A stretch of 64,000 nucleotides of DNA from Janthinobacterium sp. 67 (GTDB lineage: Bacteria; Pseudomonadota; Gammaproteobacteria; Burkholderiales; Burkholderiaceae_D), in the NCBI RefSeq assembly GCF_002797895.1, contig NZ_PGES01000001.1, positions 1,798,001-1,862,000 of the forward strand. The letters are read 5' to 3'. The notes under the pieces are model-generated. The model was not told where the DNA came from. It worked only from the letters and a program-made list of their open reading frames with translations, and did not search any database. Positions 1 through 11,400 of this stretch are shown here, piece after piece. Each line of letters starts with the position of its first letter. Position 1 is the first letter of the stretch. A program made the position numbers and the translations under genes.

Positions 1-462
1 CAAGTGCTGGCCGTGGCCGTCGTGGTGGCCATGGCCGCCGCCGTACGCGCCCGCCTCGGGCTCGAACGGCGCGCTTTCTTCCGTCACCATCGCCTGCAAG
101 CCTTCCAGCATCTCCTTCAGCACGACGTCCTTGCGGATGCGCAAAAAGCCGTCGCCCACCTGCGCCTGCGTGTGGCGGTTGCCCAGGTGGAAAGCGCAGC
201 GCAGCAGGGTATGCGCATCGGCGCACCGCACCAGGTAGGTCGGCTCGCGCGCGGCGACGATCTGCACCACCTGCCCGCCTGGCCCCGTCATGCGCTCGCC
301 GTCGCGCAGCACCGTGCCGCGCACGGTGAACACGGCCACGTCGCCGCCATTCGACAGCACGGCGCGCAGCCGGCATTTTTCGCGCTGGTCGTAGGGCAGA
401 ACCAGTTGCGCGGTGGGTGCCCGCTCATCGTCGGGACCTAATTTGGTATGCAAAGTCAGCAT
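1..462 (-). CDS. ureE: Urease accessory protein UreE (C-terminus cut by window edge)
   Basis: This is the nickel-binding metallochaperone that delivers Ni to the urease apoprotein in the cytoplasm. The ATG at 462 is preceded by a good AGGAGA ribosome site. The visible 154 residues start MLTLHTKLG and hold the family pattern of an N-terminal peptide-binding half followed by a metal-binding half. The last visible residues are a His-rich tail (GGGHGHHDGHG), as expected for nickel storage in UreE. The stop codon lies beyond base 1. It lies 13 bases after ureC and is presumably co-transcribed with it. The remaining accessory genes (ureF, ureG) would be expected to the left, outside the window. Confidence 0.93.
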   Translation of the reverse strand, partial: MLTLHTKLGPDDERAPTAQLVLPYDQREKCRLRAVLSNGGDVAVFTVRGTVLRDGERMTGPGGQVVQIVAAREPTYLVRCADAHTLLRCAFHLGNRHTQAQVGDGFLRIRKDVVLKEMLEGLQAMVTEESAPFEPEAGAYGGGHGHHDGHGQHL

Positions 463-475
463 GCTTGTCTCCTGC

Positions 476-2176
<1,701 letters not shown>

Positions 2177-2177
2177 C

Positions 2178-2507
2178 TCAATCCTTTCCCGGTGGAGTGT
2201 CTTGCAGTTCGCCCATCACTTCGCCATTGAAGCCGTACACCTTGCGCTCGCCAGCCAGCGCCACCAGTTCCACGGTGCGCTGCTGGCCCGGTTCGAAGCG
2301 CACGGCGGTGCCGGCCGTGATGTTCAGGCGCATGCCGTAGGCGCGCCAGCGCTCGAACGCCAGCGCCGGGTTGACTTCAAAAAAGTGGAAGTGCGAGCCG
2401 ACCTGGATCGGCCGGTCGCCCCGGTTGGCCACCACCACGGTGGCCGTGGCGCGCCCGGCATTCAAGCTGATTTCGCCTTCTTCCAATTGGTATTCGCCTG
2501 GGGTCAT
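2178..2507 (-). CDS. ureB: Urease subunit beta
   Basis: Small structural subunit of urease, 109 residues, starting [13 protein letters not shown]. It contains the typical [19 protein letters not shown] block and the [10 protein letters not shown] segment. It is separate from ureA, as in most proteobacteria, not fused as in Helicobacter. It lies 21 bases downstream of ureA and one base upstream of ureC in the same operon. The start ATG at 2507 has an AGGAGC-like ribosome site just upstream. Confidence 0.97.
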   Translation of the reverse strand: MTPGEYQLEEGEISLNAGRATATVVVANRGDRPIQVGSHFHFFEVNPALAFERWRAYGMRLNITAGTAVRFEPGQQRTVELVALAGERKVYGFNGEVMGELQDTPPGKD

Positions 2508-2528
2508 GAGGGGCTCCTTCTCAAAAAA

Positions 2529-2831
2529 CTACGGTATCGGGTGGTGCACGGTCACCAGCTTGCTACCATCGGGGAAGGTCGCTTCCACCTGGATGTCGGG
2601 GATCATCTCGGCGATGCCGTCCATGACGTCGGCGCGCGAGAGTATCTTCGTGCCGTCCGACATCAGCTGCGCCACCGACTTGCCATCGCGCGCGCCTTCC
2701 ATGATGGCCGCGCTGATCAGGGCCACCGCTTCCGGATAATTCAACTTCAAGCCGCGCGCCAGGCGCCGTTCGGCCAGCAGCGCGGCCGTAAAAATGAGCA
2801 GCTTGTCTTTTTCGCGGGGAGTCAGGTCCAT
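2529..2831 (-). CDS. ureA: Urease subunit gamma
   Basis: Smallest urease subunit, 100 residues, starting [23 protein letters not shown], with the conserved [21 protein letters not shown] region and a C-terminal VTVHHPIP. An open frame continues upstream of this start inside ureD, but homologues start here and the ATG at 2831 is the sensible choice. It lies 26 bases downstream of ureD. Length and sequence are normal for the family. Confidence 0.97.
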   Translation of the reverse strand: MDLTPREKDKLLIFTAALLAERRLARGLKLNYPEAVALISAAIMEGARDGKSVAQLMSDGTKILSRADVMDGIAEMIPDIQVEATFPDGSKLVTVHHPIP

Positions 2832-2857
2832 GTTTTTCCTTGTGATTCCTTGCTTGT

Positions 2858-3724
2858 TCAAGTGTTCCAGATGCGGGGCACGACGGCGTCGCGTCCCAGC
2901 ATGGCGGGGCGCAGCAGCTGCCAGGCGGCCAGCATGACGCGGCGCGCCGCCTCGCTGTCGCCGCACAGCAGGCGCACCACCACCAGCGATTTCATGTGCG
3001 TGGCGCCAAACGCGGCGCCGGCCGGCACGCCGATCCCGCGCACGGCCGCCAGCACGGCGGGCGTAACTTGCGTGCCGACGGCGATCAGGGTGGCGCACAC
3101 CGTGTGGCCCGCCAATCCCAGCGGGCTGGCCATCAGCGCGCCGCCGGCCGCCAGCACGCCCTGTTCCCACCACAGCAGCTTGCCGCCGCGGCGGATCTGC
3201 ACCTGCTGATCGATGCTGCCCGTGTTGAAAACTTCACCCGAGGCGCTGCGCCCCAGGCAGACGATGTCGCAGCCGATGTAGCTGGCGTCGGGCGCCAGTT
3301 CCACCTCGTGGCGCAGGCGCACGCAGGCCTGGTCGAAGAAAATGCTTTCCTGCGGCAGCCACTCGATGGCCGCGCCGCTACCGGCGCGCAGCACGACGTG
3401 CTGGCCCGAGACATGCCCGTTGGCGCGGTACCATTTGGCCGCGCCCGGCGACGTGAGCAAGGCGCGCGCGCCCTCGCCCACTGTGGCGTCGACGGCCAGC
3501 TGGTCGCCGCCCACCACGCCGCCGGGCGGGTGGATGATGATGGCGTGGCAGACGGCGTCGCCTTCCGGGTACAGGGGCTTTTGCACGCGCAGGGGGCCGC
3601 TGTGCGTGCGCTCGACGAGGCGGCTGACGCCATCGTGAAGCGCAAAACCCAGGCGCAGCTGCGCCTGCCAGGCGCTATGCGTGCTGGCTGGTGAAGGCGT
3701 GGCTGGATGGGGTCTGTCTGGCAT
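2858..3724 (-). CDS. ureD: Urease accessory protein UreD (UreH)
   Basis: Scaffold protein that binds the urease apoprotein and, with UreF and UreG, activates it with nickel. The product is 288 residues from the ATG at 3724. A TTG three codons upstream (3733) is possible, but neither has a clear ribosome site. Family features seen are [36 protein letters not shown] and a C-terminal region rich in short hydrophobic segments. It is the first gene of the operon. The 130 bases upstream contain candidate sigma-54 and NtrC sites, described separately. Confidence 0.93.
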   Translation of the reverse strand: MPDRPHPATPSPASTHSAWQAQLRLGFALHDGVSRLVERTHSGPLRVQKPLYPEGDAVCHAIIIHPPGGVVGGDQLAVDATVGEGARALLTSPGAAKWYRANGHVSGQHVVLRAGSGAAIEWLPQESIFFDQACVRLRHEVELAPDASYIGCDIVCLGRSASGEVFNTGSIDQQVQIRRGGKLLWWEQGVLAAGGALMASPLGLAGHTVCATLIAVGTQVTPAVLAAVRGIGVPAGAAFGATHMKSLVVVRLLCGDSEAARRVMLAAWQLLRPAMLGRDAVVPRIWNT

Positions 3725-3756
3725 GCGTGGCAATCGCGTAAATAAGCGATTACCTA

Positions 3757-3772
3757 AGCAGGATATGTGCCA
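3757..3772 (-). promoter_or_regulatory. Candidate sigma-54 (-24/-12) promoter of the urease operon
   Basis: Read on the minus strand the element is TGGCAC-N5-CTGCT, against the sigma-54 consensus TGGCAC-N5-TTGCW. The invariant GG and GC pairs are exactly 10 bases apart. The implied transcription start, near 3746, is about 22 bases ahead of the ureD start. One base of the -12 element differs from consensus. This is a sequence match only. Confidence 0.6.
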
Positions 3773-3819
3773 GCGTCAGGGGAAGGAAACGTGAGAATCG
3801 CGCACCGCGCTGCAGCGGA

Positions 3820-3836
3820 CGCACCGGCATGGTGCA
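3820..3836 (-). promoter_or_regulatory. Candidate NtrC-binding enhancer site
   Basis: The sequence CGCACC-N5-GGTGCA matches the NtrC dyad consensus TGCACC-N5-GGTGCA at 11 of 12 fixed positions. Its centre lies about 80 bases upstream of the transcription start implied by the sigma-54 element, a usual enhancer distance. It fits in the short gap between the urease operon and the neighbouring gene ending at 3855. Confidence 0.55.
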
Positions 3837-3854
3837 TCGGCCGCACCGCGGTAT

Positions 3855-6059
3855 TTAGGTCGCGGCCAGGGTGCGCCGTTCGCGCAGCAAGGCCGTGAAG
3901 GCATCCGCGGCCAGCGGACGGCTGAAATAATATCCCTGCATTTCATCGCAGCCGTGTTCCGTCAGGAAGTCGACCTGTTCGCGCGTTTCCACGCCTTCGG
4001 CGATGACGCGCATGTCCAGGTTGTGCGCCAGCGAGATGACGGAGCGGGCGATGGCCGCGTCGCTGCTGCTGGTGGTGACGTCGTCGACGAAGGATTTGTC
4101 GATTTTGAGCACGTCGATGGGAAAGCGTTTCAGGTAACCGAGGCTGGAATAGCCGGTGCCGAAGTCGTCGAGCGAAATGCCCACGCCGATATCCTTCAGG
4201 CGCGTGAGGGCCGCCACGGCCTTGTCCGGGTCGCCCATCACCGTGCTTTCCGTGATCTCGATGCCCAGGCAAGCGGGCGCGATGCCGTATTTGCGCAAGG
4301 CCGCCTCGACGAAGGGCACCGTGCGGTCCTGCGCGAACTGCTTGCCGGACAGGTTGACGGCCACCTTGATGCTGCCCAGGCCCGCGTCGTGCCAGGCGCG
4401 GATTTGCGCGCACACGCTTTCGAGCACCCATTCACCGATGGCCGTGATCAAACCGTATTCCTCGGCCAGCGCGATGAAGAGGCTGGGCGGCACCTTGCCC
4501 AGCACGGGGTTATCCCAGCGCAGCAGGGCTTCCGCACCCAGCAAGGCGCCCGTGCGCAAGCACATCTGCGGCTGGTAGTGCACGTCGAATTCATCGCGGC
4601 CGATGGCGCCGCGCAGCTGCTGCTGCATGGCCAGGCGGGCGCGGATATCGCTGCCCATGCGCTCCGTGAAGAAGGCGTAATGGTCGCGTCCCATTTCCTT
4701 GGCGCGCACGAGGGCCGTGTCGGCGTGGCGCAGCACGTCGTCGAGACTGTCGCCATCGGCCGGGCACATGGCGATGCCGATGCTGGTCGTCAGGGCCAGG
4801 CGTTCGCCATCGACGCTCAATTCTTCGCGCAAGCCGGCCAGGATGGTTTGCGCCAGCCCCAGGGTGCGTCCCAGCAGGGCATCGTCCTGCAGCAGGATCT
4901 GGAATTCGTCGCCGCCCTGGCGCACCACCGTGTCGCCCTCGCGCACGCAGCCGGACAGGAAACGCGCCACCACTTGCAGCGCCTTGTCGCCGACGGCCTG
5001 TCCATGCGAATCGTTGATGTTCTTGAAGCGGTCCAGGTCCAGGCACATCAGCACCACCTGCTGGCCGTCGCGCACGGCGTTCGCGCGCGCCTGTTCGAAG
5101 CGCTCGCGCAGCAGCACGCGGTTCGGCAAGCCCGTCAGCGCATCGTGGTAGGAGAGGAAGTCGATCAGGTGCTGCTCGGCCTTGCGCTCGCTGATGTCGA
5201 GGAAGACGCCGATGTAGTTGACGACGGCGCCATCGGGGCCGTGCACGGTGGAGGCGCTGAGCAGGCAGGGATAGGTGTCGCCGCTCTTGCGCCGCGTCTG
5301 CACCTCACCCGACCAGCAGCCGCTGCTGCGCAAGCCCTGGCGCATGGCCTGCAGCACCGCTTCGCCCGTGTGTTCGGCGTGCAGGCGCAGGATGTCCGTA
5401 CCCACCACTTCCGGCGCCGCGTAACCGGTGATGCGTGTAAAAGCGGGATTGGCCGTGACGATGACGCCCGATGCATCCGTGATCAGGATGGCGTCCTGCG
5501 TCGCTTCGAAGACCTGGCCCGACAGGCGCAGCAACTCTTCATTGGCGCGGCGGATCTGCACTTCGCGCGCCAGGGTGCTGGCCACCTGTTCCAGTTCGGC
5601 CGTGCGTTCGGCCACCCTCCGCTCAAGGTTGGCGCGCTCCTGCGCCAGCTGCAGCTGCGCACGCGCCAGGCGCACATGGGCGTCCGTGCGGGCCAGGATT
5701 TCCTCGGCCTGGAAGGGCTTGGCGATGAAGTCGACGGCGCCCAGCGCAAAGCCGCGCACCTTGTCGTCCGTGTCGTACTGCGCCGACAGGAAGATCACCG
5801 GCACCTGGCGCAGGGACGGTATCTCCTTCAGGCGGCGGCATACTTCAAAGCCGTCGAGGCCGGGCATGCGCACGTCGAGCAGGATCAGCTCCGGCGGGCG
5901 CGCCTGGGCCGTCCACAGGGCCAGCTCACCGTTCGGCGCCTGGCGCACGGCATAGCCGGCGCCGCCCAGCAAATCGCTCAACAGCTTCAGCGAAGCCGGC
6001 GTATCTTCAACGATCAGTACTTCGCCCTTCGAGTTCACTTCCGAAAAATCGCGGTGCAT
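3855..6059 (-). CDS. Response regulator with PAS, GGDEF and EAL domains
   Basis: A 734-residue cytoplasmic c-di-GMP signalling protein. Domains in order: receiver (about 13-130, phospho-acceptor D62 in LLDVRMPG), a short coiled coil (about 135-170), PAS (about 172-292), GGDEF (about 300-460) and EAL (about 480-730). The cyclase motif is intact (RQGGDEF, 380-386), with an inhibitory RxxD site five residues upstream (373-376). The EAL domain keeps EALLRW (from 510), EITES, DDFGTGYSSL and AEGVET, so phosphodiesterase activity is likely too. Which activity dominates cannot be told. No transmembrane segment is present. Its cognate histidine kinase may be the adjacent sensor at 6235-8400 or another; the sequence does not decide. 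The start ATG at 6059 follows GAGAA. Confidence 0.92.
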   Translation of the reverse strand: MHRDFSEVNSKGEVLIVEDTPASLKLLSDLLGGAGYAVRQAPNGELALWTAQARPPELILLDVRMPGLDGFEVCRRLKEIPSLRQVPVIFLSAQYDTDDKVRGFALGAVDFIAKPFQAEEILARTDAHVRLARAQLQLAQERANLERRVAERTAELEQVASTLAREVQIRRANEELLRLSGQVFEATQDAILITDASGVIVTANPAFTRITGYAAPEVVGTDILRLHAEHTGEAVLQAMRQGLRSSGCWSGEVQTRRKSGDTYPCLLSASTVHGPDGAVVNYIGVFLDISERKAEQHLIDFLSYHDALTGLPNRVLLRERFEQARANAVRDGQQVVLMCLDLDRFKNINDSHGQAVGDKALQVVARFLSGCVREGDTVVRQGGDEFQILLQDDALLGRTLGLAQTILAGLREELSVDGERLALTTSIGIAMCPADGDSLDDVLRHADTALVRAKEMGRDHYAFFTERMGSDIRARLAMQQQLRGAIGRDEFDVHYQPQMCLRTGALLGAEALLRWDNPVLGKVPPSLFIALAEEYGLITAIGEWVLESVCAQIRAWHDAGLGSIKVAVNLSGKQFAQDRTVPFVEAALRKYGIAPACLGIEITESTVMGDPDKAVAALTRLKDIGVGISLDDFGTGYSSLGYLKRFPIDVLKIDKSFVDDVTTSSSDAAIARSVISLAHNLDMRVIAEGVETREQVDFLTEHGCDEMQGYYFSRPLAADAFTALLRERRTLAAT

Positions 6060-6234
6060 GTAGCAGTTCTCTCAGCTTTGGATGAGGCGCGGCGCTCGTT
6101 TGCCGCGCTGGACAAGACATTTCTTTGCGATGAACTACATACCATCATCATAATCTTTATTGCAATTTAGCACCATCCATCAGCGGCACTTGGGACGTCT
6201 TTTCAGCCAATCCGATGTTGTCAGCCCACACTTT

Positions 6235-8400
6235 TCAGGCATCGGCCAGCACGCCTTCCTGCTCCAGCAAGTCGCACAGCTGACGGTACTGATGCTGGTC
6301 GAGCATGGCCTGCAGGGGCGCCAGCAAGGGAGCAGCCGCCGCGGGCAAGGCCGCCAGCAGCTGCGCCACCCTGGCCAGGTTCAATTCGCGCAGCGCCACC
6401 AGCAAGGCGGCGCGCTCGTCCCCTGCCAGCAGTTGCAAGTCTTGCGCCCGCAGCGCCGGACGCGCCTCGGGCGCCGGTGCCGCCGGCGGCGGCACGGGCG
6501 CCTGTGGCGGCGCTTCGGCCGCCTGCGCGGGTATGCTGAAACGGAAAGTGGCGCCCTGCCCCGGCGTCGATTCCACCGTCAGCTCGCCCTTCATCAGCTG
6601 CACGAATTCGCGCGAGATGGCCAGACCCAGTCCCGTGCCATCCTTTGGCCCCGCGCTGTCGGCCTGCACGAAGGGCTCGAAAATGCGCTGCTGGTCTTCC
6701 GGGGCGATGCCGATGCCCGTGTCGCAGACGGCGAACGACAGCATCCATTGATCGCCACCGCGCCGTTCGCCGCGCACGCGCAGGGTGACCTCGCCGCCGC
6801 CGGCGAACTTGACGGCGTTCGACATCAGGTTCAGCAGCACCTGGCGCAAGCGCGTCGCGTCGAGCAGCACGGCCGGCGGCAGGGCCACGCAATCGAGGCG
6901 CAGCGTCATGCCCTGCTGCTCGGCGCGCATGCCCAGCATGTCCATCACTTCCTGCAGCAGGGGCGCCAGCGCCACCACGGCCGTCTGCGCCTGCAGGCGG
7001 CCCGCCTCGCCCTTCGACAGTTCGAGGATTTCATTGATCAGGGTAAGCAGATGATTGCCCGAGCGGTGGATGATGGCCAGGTTGCGCTTTTCATCGTCGT
7101 GCATGTGGGGCGAGGCGGCCATCAGGCGCGAAAAGCCGATCACGGAATTCAAGGGCGTGCGCAGTTCATGGCTCATGTTCGCCAGGAAGGTGCTCTTCGC
7201 GCGGTTCGCCGCCTGCGCCTGGCTGACGGCCACCGACAGGGCGCTCGTGCGCTCGGCCACCAGTTCTTCCAGGTGATGGCGGTGGCGCAGCAGTTCCAGT
7301 TCGGCCTCGCGGTGCGCCGTGATGTCGTAGTTCGAGCCCACCAGGCGCATGGGCAGGCCCTGCCCGTCGCGGAAGATCACGGCATCGACCTTGATGTAGC
7401 GGATGGCGCCATCGGGCCACAGGATGCGGTATTCGTGCGTAAACGCCTGGCCGGCGCCCAAGGCGGCGCGCAGGGCCTCCTTGGCGGCCGGCACATCGTC
7501 GGGCATCAGCGCCGCGCGCCAGATCGCCGCCGGCGCCATGCCGCAGTCCGCATCGGCCTTGAATTGCGCGTACATCTGCTCATCCCACTGCAAGGCGCCG
7601 CTGCTGACGCTCCAGTCCCAGATGCCGATGCTGGCCGCGCCCGTGGCCATCTGCACGCGCTCCTCGCTGCGCTGCAAGGCGCGGTAGCGGCTGTCGAGCA
7701 GCGCCACCATGTCGCGGATGGAGCGGTACAAGGTCCGCAGCTCGCCCAGGAACCACGCTTTCGGCGGCGTGCCGAATGCTTCGCCCTGCCCTGCCTGGAT
7801 GCCGGCCGCATATTGGCCGATCGCCTTCAGGGGCTTGAGCATCAGGCACCACATGAGCAGCCAGATGCTGGCCACGAGGATCACGTCGAGCGCCACGATC
7901 ATGGCGCCGATGCCCAGCGCGCGCTGCCGCAGCTGCGCGTGCAGCAGGGCCGGCGTCGCGTACACGGCCACGCTGCCGATGACTTGTCCGCCCATCGTCA
8001 CGGGGCGCCGCTGCACCAGCCAGTCGGGCTGCGCGGACAGCGAGGAAAAGCTGCCGATGGCGCCGTCCGCCGTGCGGCGCAAGACCAGCGCCTCCTTGCC
8101 GACGCCCGGCGTCAGCGAGCTGGCCACCAGGTCGCGCTTGCCCAGCATGCTGCGCATGATGGCCTGCATCTGCTTTTCATCGAGATTCCACAGGGGCAGT
8201 TCGATGGCGACGGCCAGCTGGTCCGCGCTCACGGACAGGCTGCGCTGCAGCTGCTGCCAGCGCTGCTCGCGTTCGGACTGGTAAAACAGCACGGCAAACA
8301 CGAGCAGCAGCGCGGTGACGACAAAGGTCAGCGCCACGCTGACGGCCAGCACGATGGACACGCCGCCCAGGCGCGCGCCCTTGGATGGGTGAAGCGTCAT
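6235..8400 (-). CDS. Membrane sensor histidine kinase (PAS, HisKA, HATPase) without receiver
   Basis: A 721-residue kinase. It has a transmembrane helix at about 14-40, a periplasmic loop to about 160, a second helix at about 162-188, a linker, PAS/PAC at about 245-365, a coiled coil, HisKA with phospho-acceptor H411 in [15 protein letters not shown], and HATPase with DTGIGI and GTGLGLAI boxes. A Pro/Ala-rich linker then leads to a short helical tail ending in a DQHQYRQLCDLLEQ segment. The same type of tail ends the kinase gene just upstream. The ATG at 8400 overlaps the upstream stop (ATGA), which makes this start more likely than one 16 codons earlier. The ligand is unknown. Confidence 0.9.
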   Translation of the reverse strand: MTLHPSKGARLGGVSIVLAVSVALTFVVTALLLVFAVLFYQSEREQRWQQLQRSLSVSADQLAVAIELPLWNLDEKQMQAIMRSMLGKRDLVASSLTPGVGKEALVLRRTADGAIGSFSSLSAQPDWLVQRRPVTMGGQVIGSVAVYATPALLHAQLRQRALGIGAMIVALDVILVASIWLLMWCLMLKPLKAIGQYAAGIQAGQGEAFGTPPKAWFLGELRTLYRSIRDMVALLDSRYRALQRSEERVQMATGAASIGIWDWSVSSGALQWDEQMYAQFKADADCGMAPAAIWRAALMPDDVPAAKEALRAALGAGQAFTHEYRILWPDGAIRYIKVDAVIFRDGQGLPMRLVGSNYDITAHREAELELLRHRHHLEELVAERTSALSVAVSQAQAANRAKSTFLANMSHELRTPLNSVIGFSRLMAASPHMHDDEKRNLAIIHRSGNHLLTLINEILELSKGEAGRLQAQTAVVALAPLLQEVMDMLGMRAEQQGMTLRLDCVALPPAVLLDATRLRQVLLNLMSNAVKFAGGGEVTLRVRGERRGGDQWMLSFAVCDTGIGIAPEDQQRIFEPFVQADSAGPKDGTGLGLAISREFVQLMKGELTVESTPGQGATFRFSIPAQAAEAPPQAPVPPPAAPAPEARPALRAQDLQLLAGDERAALLVALRELNLARVAQLLAALPAAAAPLLAPLQAMLDQHQYRQLCDLLEQEGVLADA

Positions 8401-11400
8401 GCGTCTTCGCCCTGCGGCTCGCTGGCCAGCTGCGCCAGCAAGGCGCACAGCGGCTGGTATTGATGCTGTTCCAGCATGGCGGCGACGTGCGCGGCCAGCT
8501 GCGGCAGGCTGGTCGCCACGCCGGCCAGCACGATGGCGCTGCGCCGCAAATCGAGGGCTTGCACGGATTCGAGCAGCGCCTGCCGCTCGGCCGCGCCCAG
8601 CTGTCCCAGCGCCTGCCGCAAGTCGAAGGCGGCGGCCGGCACGCGCGGCGGCATGGCGCCGGTGCGCTGGAAGCGCACGCCCAGCTGCTGCTCCAGCATG
8701 GCGAACAGGTGTTCCTGCTCGATCGGCTTGCGCAGGAAGCCGTCGGCGCCGGCGGCCAGCGCCTCCTGCTTTTCTTCCTCGAAGGCGGAAGCGGTCATGA
8801 TCACCAGGCGCGGCTGCGCCAGCGCCGGCTGCGCGCGCAGCCAGCGCGTCAGCGCCAGGCCGTCCATGTCCGGCATGCGCCAGTCGCTGAGCACGATGTC
8901 GTAGCGCTGCGCGGCCAGCATGGCTTGCGCCTGCGCGCCGCCCGCCGCCTCGTCCAGCTGGAAACCCAGCGGCGCCAGCAAGCCGGTCAGCAGCTTGCGG
9001 CAGTTGTCGTCATCGTCGACCAGCAGCACCGTGCGACCGCGCTGGGCCGCCGGCAGGCGCGCCACGCGACCCGGCGCCGGCGGCGCGGCGGCAGGGCACT
9101 GCACGCAGGGCGCGCGCAAGTCGAAGTGGAACATGGAGCCGGTCCCCAGGACCGATTCGACGCGCAGCTCGCCGCCCATCAGGCGCACGAATTCGCGCGA
9201 AATGGTCAGTCCCAGTCCCGTGCCGGCCTGCGCCACGGCGCTGTCGGCCTGCACGAACGGTTCAAAGATACGTTCCAGGTCGTCTTCCGCGATGCCGCTG
9301 CCCGTATCGCGCACGGCAAAGGCCAGCGCCACCTGCCCATCGCTCTCCGCCTGGCAGGCCAGCGACAGGGTCACGCTGCCCTGCTCGATGAACTTGAGCG
9401 CGTTCGACAGCAAATTGAGCAGCACCTGGCGCAGCTTGGCGCCATCGAGGCGCACCAGCGGCGGCACGCCGGAACGCTCGAGCCGCAGCGCGATGCCCTG
9501 GTCGCCGGAGCGCATGCGCACCATCTCGAGCACCTCGTCGAGCAAGCCGTTCAAGTCGACGGGTCCCGCTTGCAGCTGCATGCGGCCCGCCTCGATTTTC
9601 GACAATTCCAGGATATCGTTGATCAGGGTGAGCAAATGATGGCCGGCGCGGTTGATGATGGCCAGGTTATGTTTTTCTTCCTCGAACATGCTGCTCGAAT
9701 CGGCCATCATCTGCGAAAAGCCGATCACGGAATTCAAGGGCGTGCGCAATTCGTGGCTCATGTTGGCGAGAAAGACGCTTTTTGCGCGGTTCGCCGATTC
9801 GGCCTCGGTGACGGCCACCGACAGGGCCGCGGTGCGCTGCTGCACCAGTTCTTCCAGGTGGTCGCGGTAGCCGAGCAATTCCTGCTCGCTTTGCTTGCGC
9901 TCGGAAATGTCGACGATGCCGCTGCGCACCAGGCGCCGCCCTTCCATCGGCAGGCGCACCAGCCGCACTTCGCAAGGGAAGATGCTGCCGTCGGCGCGCC
10001 GCACATTGCGCTCGACCAGGATGGGTTCACCGAGCATGGCGCGGCGCAGATGTTCTTCCATCATCAGTCCCAGCGGCAGGCCGTCGGGCTGCTCACCCGT
10101 GTACAGGTCGAACGGCCCGCGCGCCAGCAGCGCTTCGCGCGACATCCCCAGCATGCGCTGCGCGCTGCTGTTGGCATCGATGAAGCGGTCCTGGTCCAGG
10201 TCATACACGACGATGGCTTCGGGCGCATGCTCGACGAGGATGCGGAAGCGCTGCTCGCTTTCGCGCGCATCGCTCTCGGCGCGGCGCAAACGGCGGCGCT
10301 GCAGCAGCAAGGCGCTCAGCATGCACGCCATGGCGAGAAACACGGCGCCAGCCGACAGCACGGCGGCGCGGTGTTCATGCCACAGCTGGGGCGGGCGGTT
10401 GAAGAACAGGGTATCCGGCGGCAGCCGGCTGAGGTCGGCATCCCAGCGCTGCAGCTGTTCCCAGTCATACATGGGCACGGGACGCACCGGCGGCAGCAAG
10501 GCACCCGGCGCGGCTGGCGCCTTGCCGGCCAATACGGCCAGCGACATCTGCGCCACCTGCTGCGCGGCCCCTTCGATGTGCAGGATGGAGCCGCCCAGGA
10601 TGCCCTTGCCCACGTTCGTGTTGTACATGCCGAAGGCAGGCACGTTCGCCAGCCGCGCCAGTTCCCCCGCAAATTGCACGGGGGTGGCGATATTGCCGTC
10701 CACGTCGCGGTTGACATTGCCCGTCACCAGCAGCGTATCGGCGGGCAGGTGCGCCACCTTCGCGCGCATCTGCGCCAGGGTCAGGCCGTCGAGATACTCC
10801 ATGAAAAAGATACCCTGCCACGCCTGCGCCGCCTGCTGCATGTTGCGCTTCAAGGCCTGGTCGGCCTCGCTGGCGCCGACGGCCATGACGATGTTTTTGG
10901 TTTCAGGGAACAGGGCCATCGCCTGCGCCAGGGTGCCGGAAAAATCGACGTTCGCCTTTTGCTGCCAGATGGCCAGAGGGCTGCCGGCCGGCAAGGCCTT
11001 GCCCGAGGTGTTAATCGCCAGCACGGGCACGCCGCGCGCCAGCGGCGCCAGGTCCGACAGCAAAAAATCGAGCGCCGGCTGCTGCATGGCGATGATCAGG
11101 TCGGCCTTGCGGCCCATCATCTGGGTGTATCTTAAAAGCAACAAATCACGCATCTCGTTGCGCAGCGCGGGATCACCCTGGGTATTCAGATTCAGGTGCT
11201 CGACCATGATGTCTTCGCTGGACAGTCCCGCAGCGGCCAGGGCGGCCACATAGGTGCGCGTGTACGATTCCACGCCGGCGCGGCCGTAATCGTAGGCATT
11301 AAGGACCAGCACGCGCTGCCCCCGGTGCGGCGGCGCGGCGCTTGCAGCCAGCGCCGGCGCGGCCGCAGCGGCGCACAGGATCAGCAGCAATGCGCGGCCA

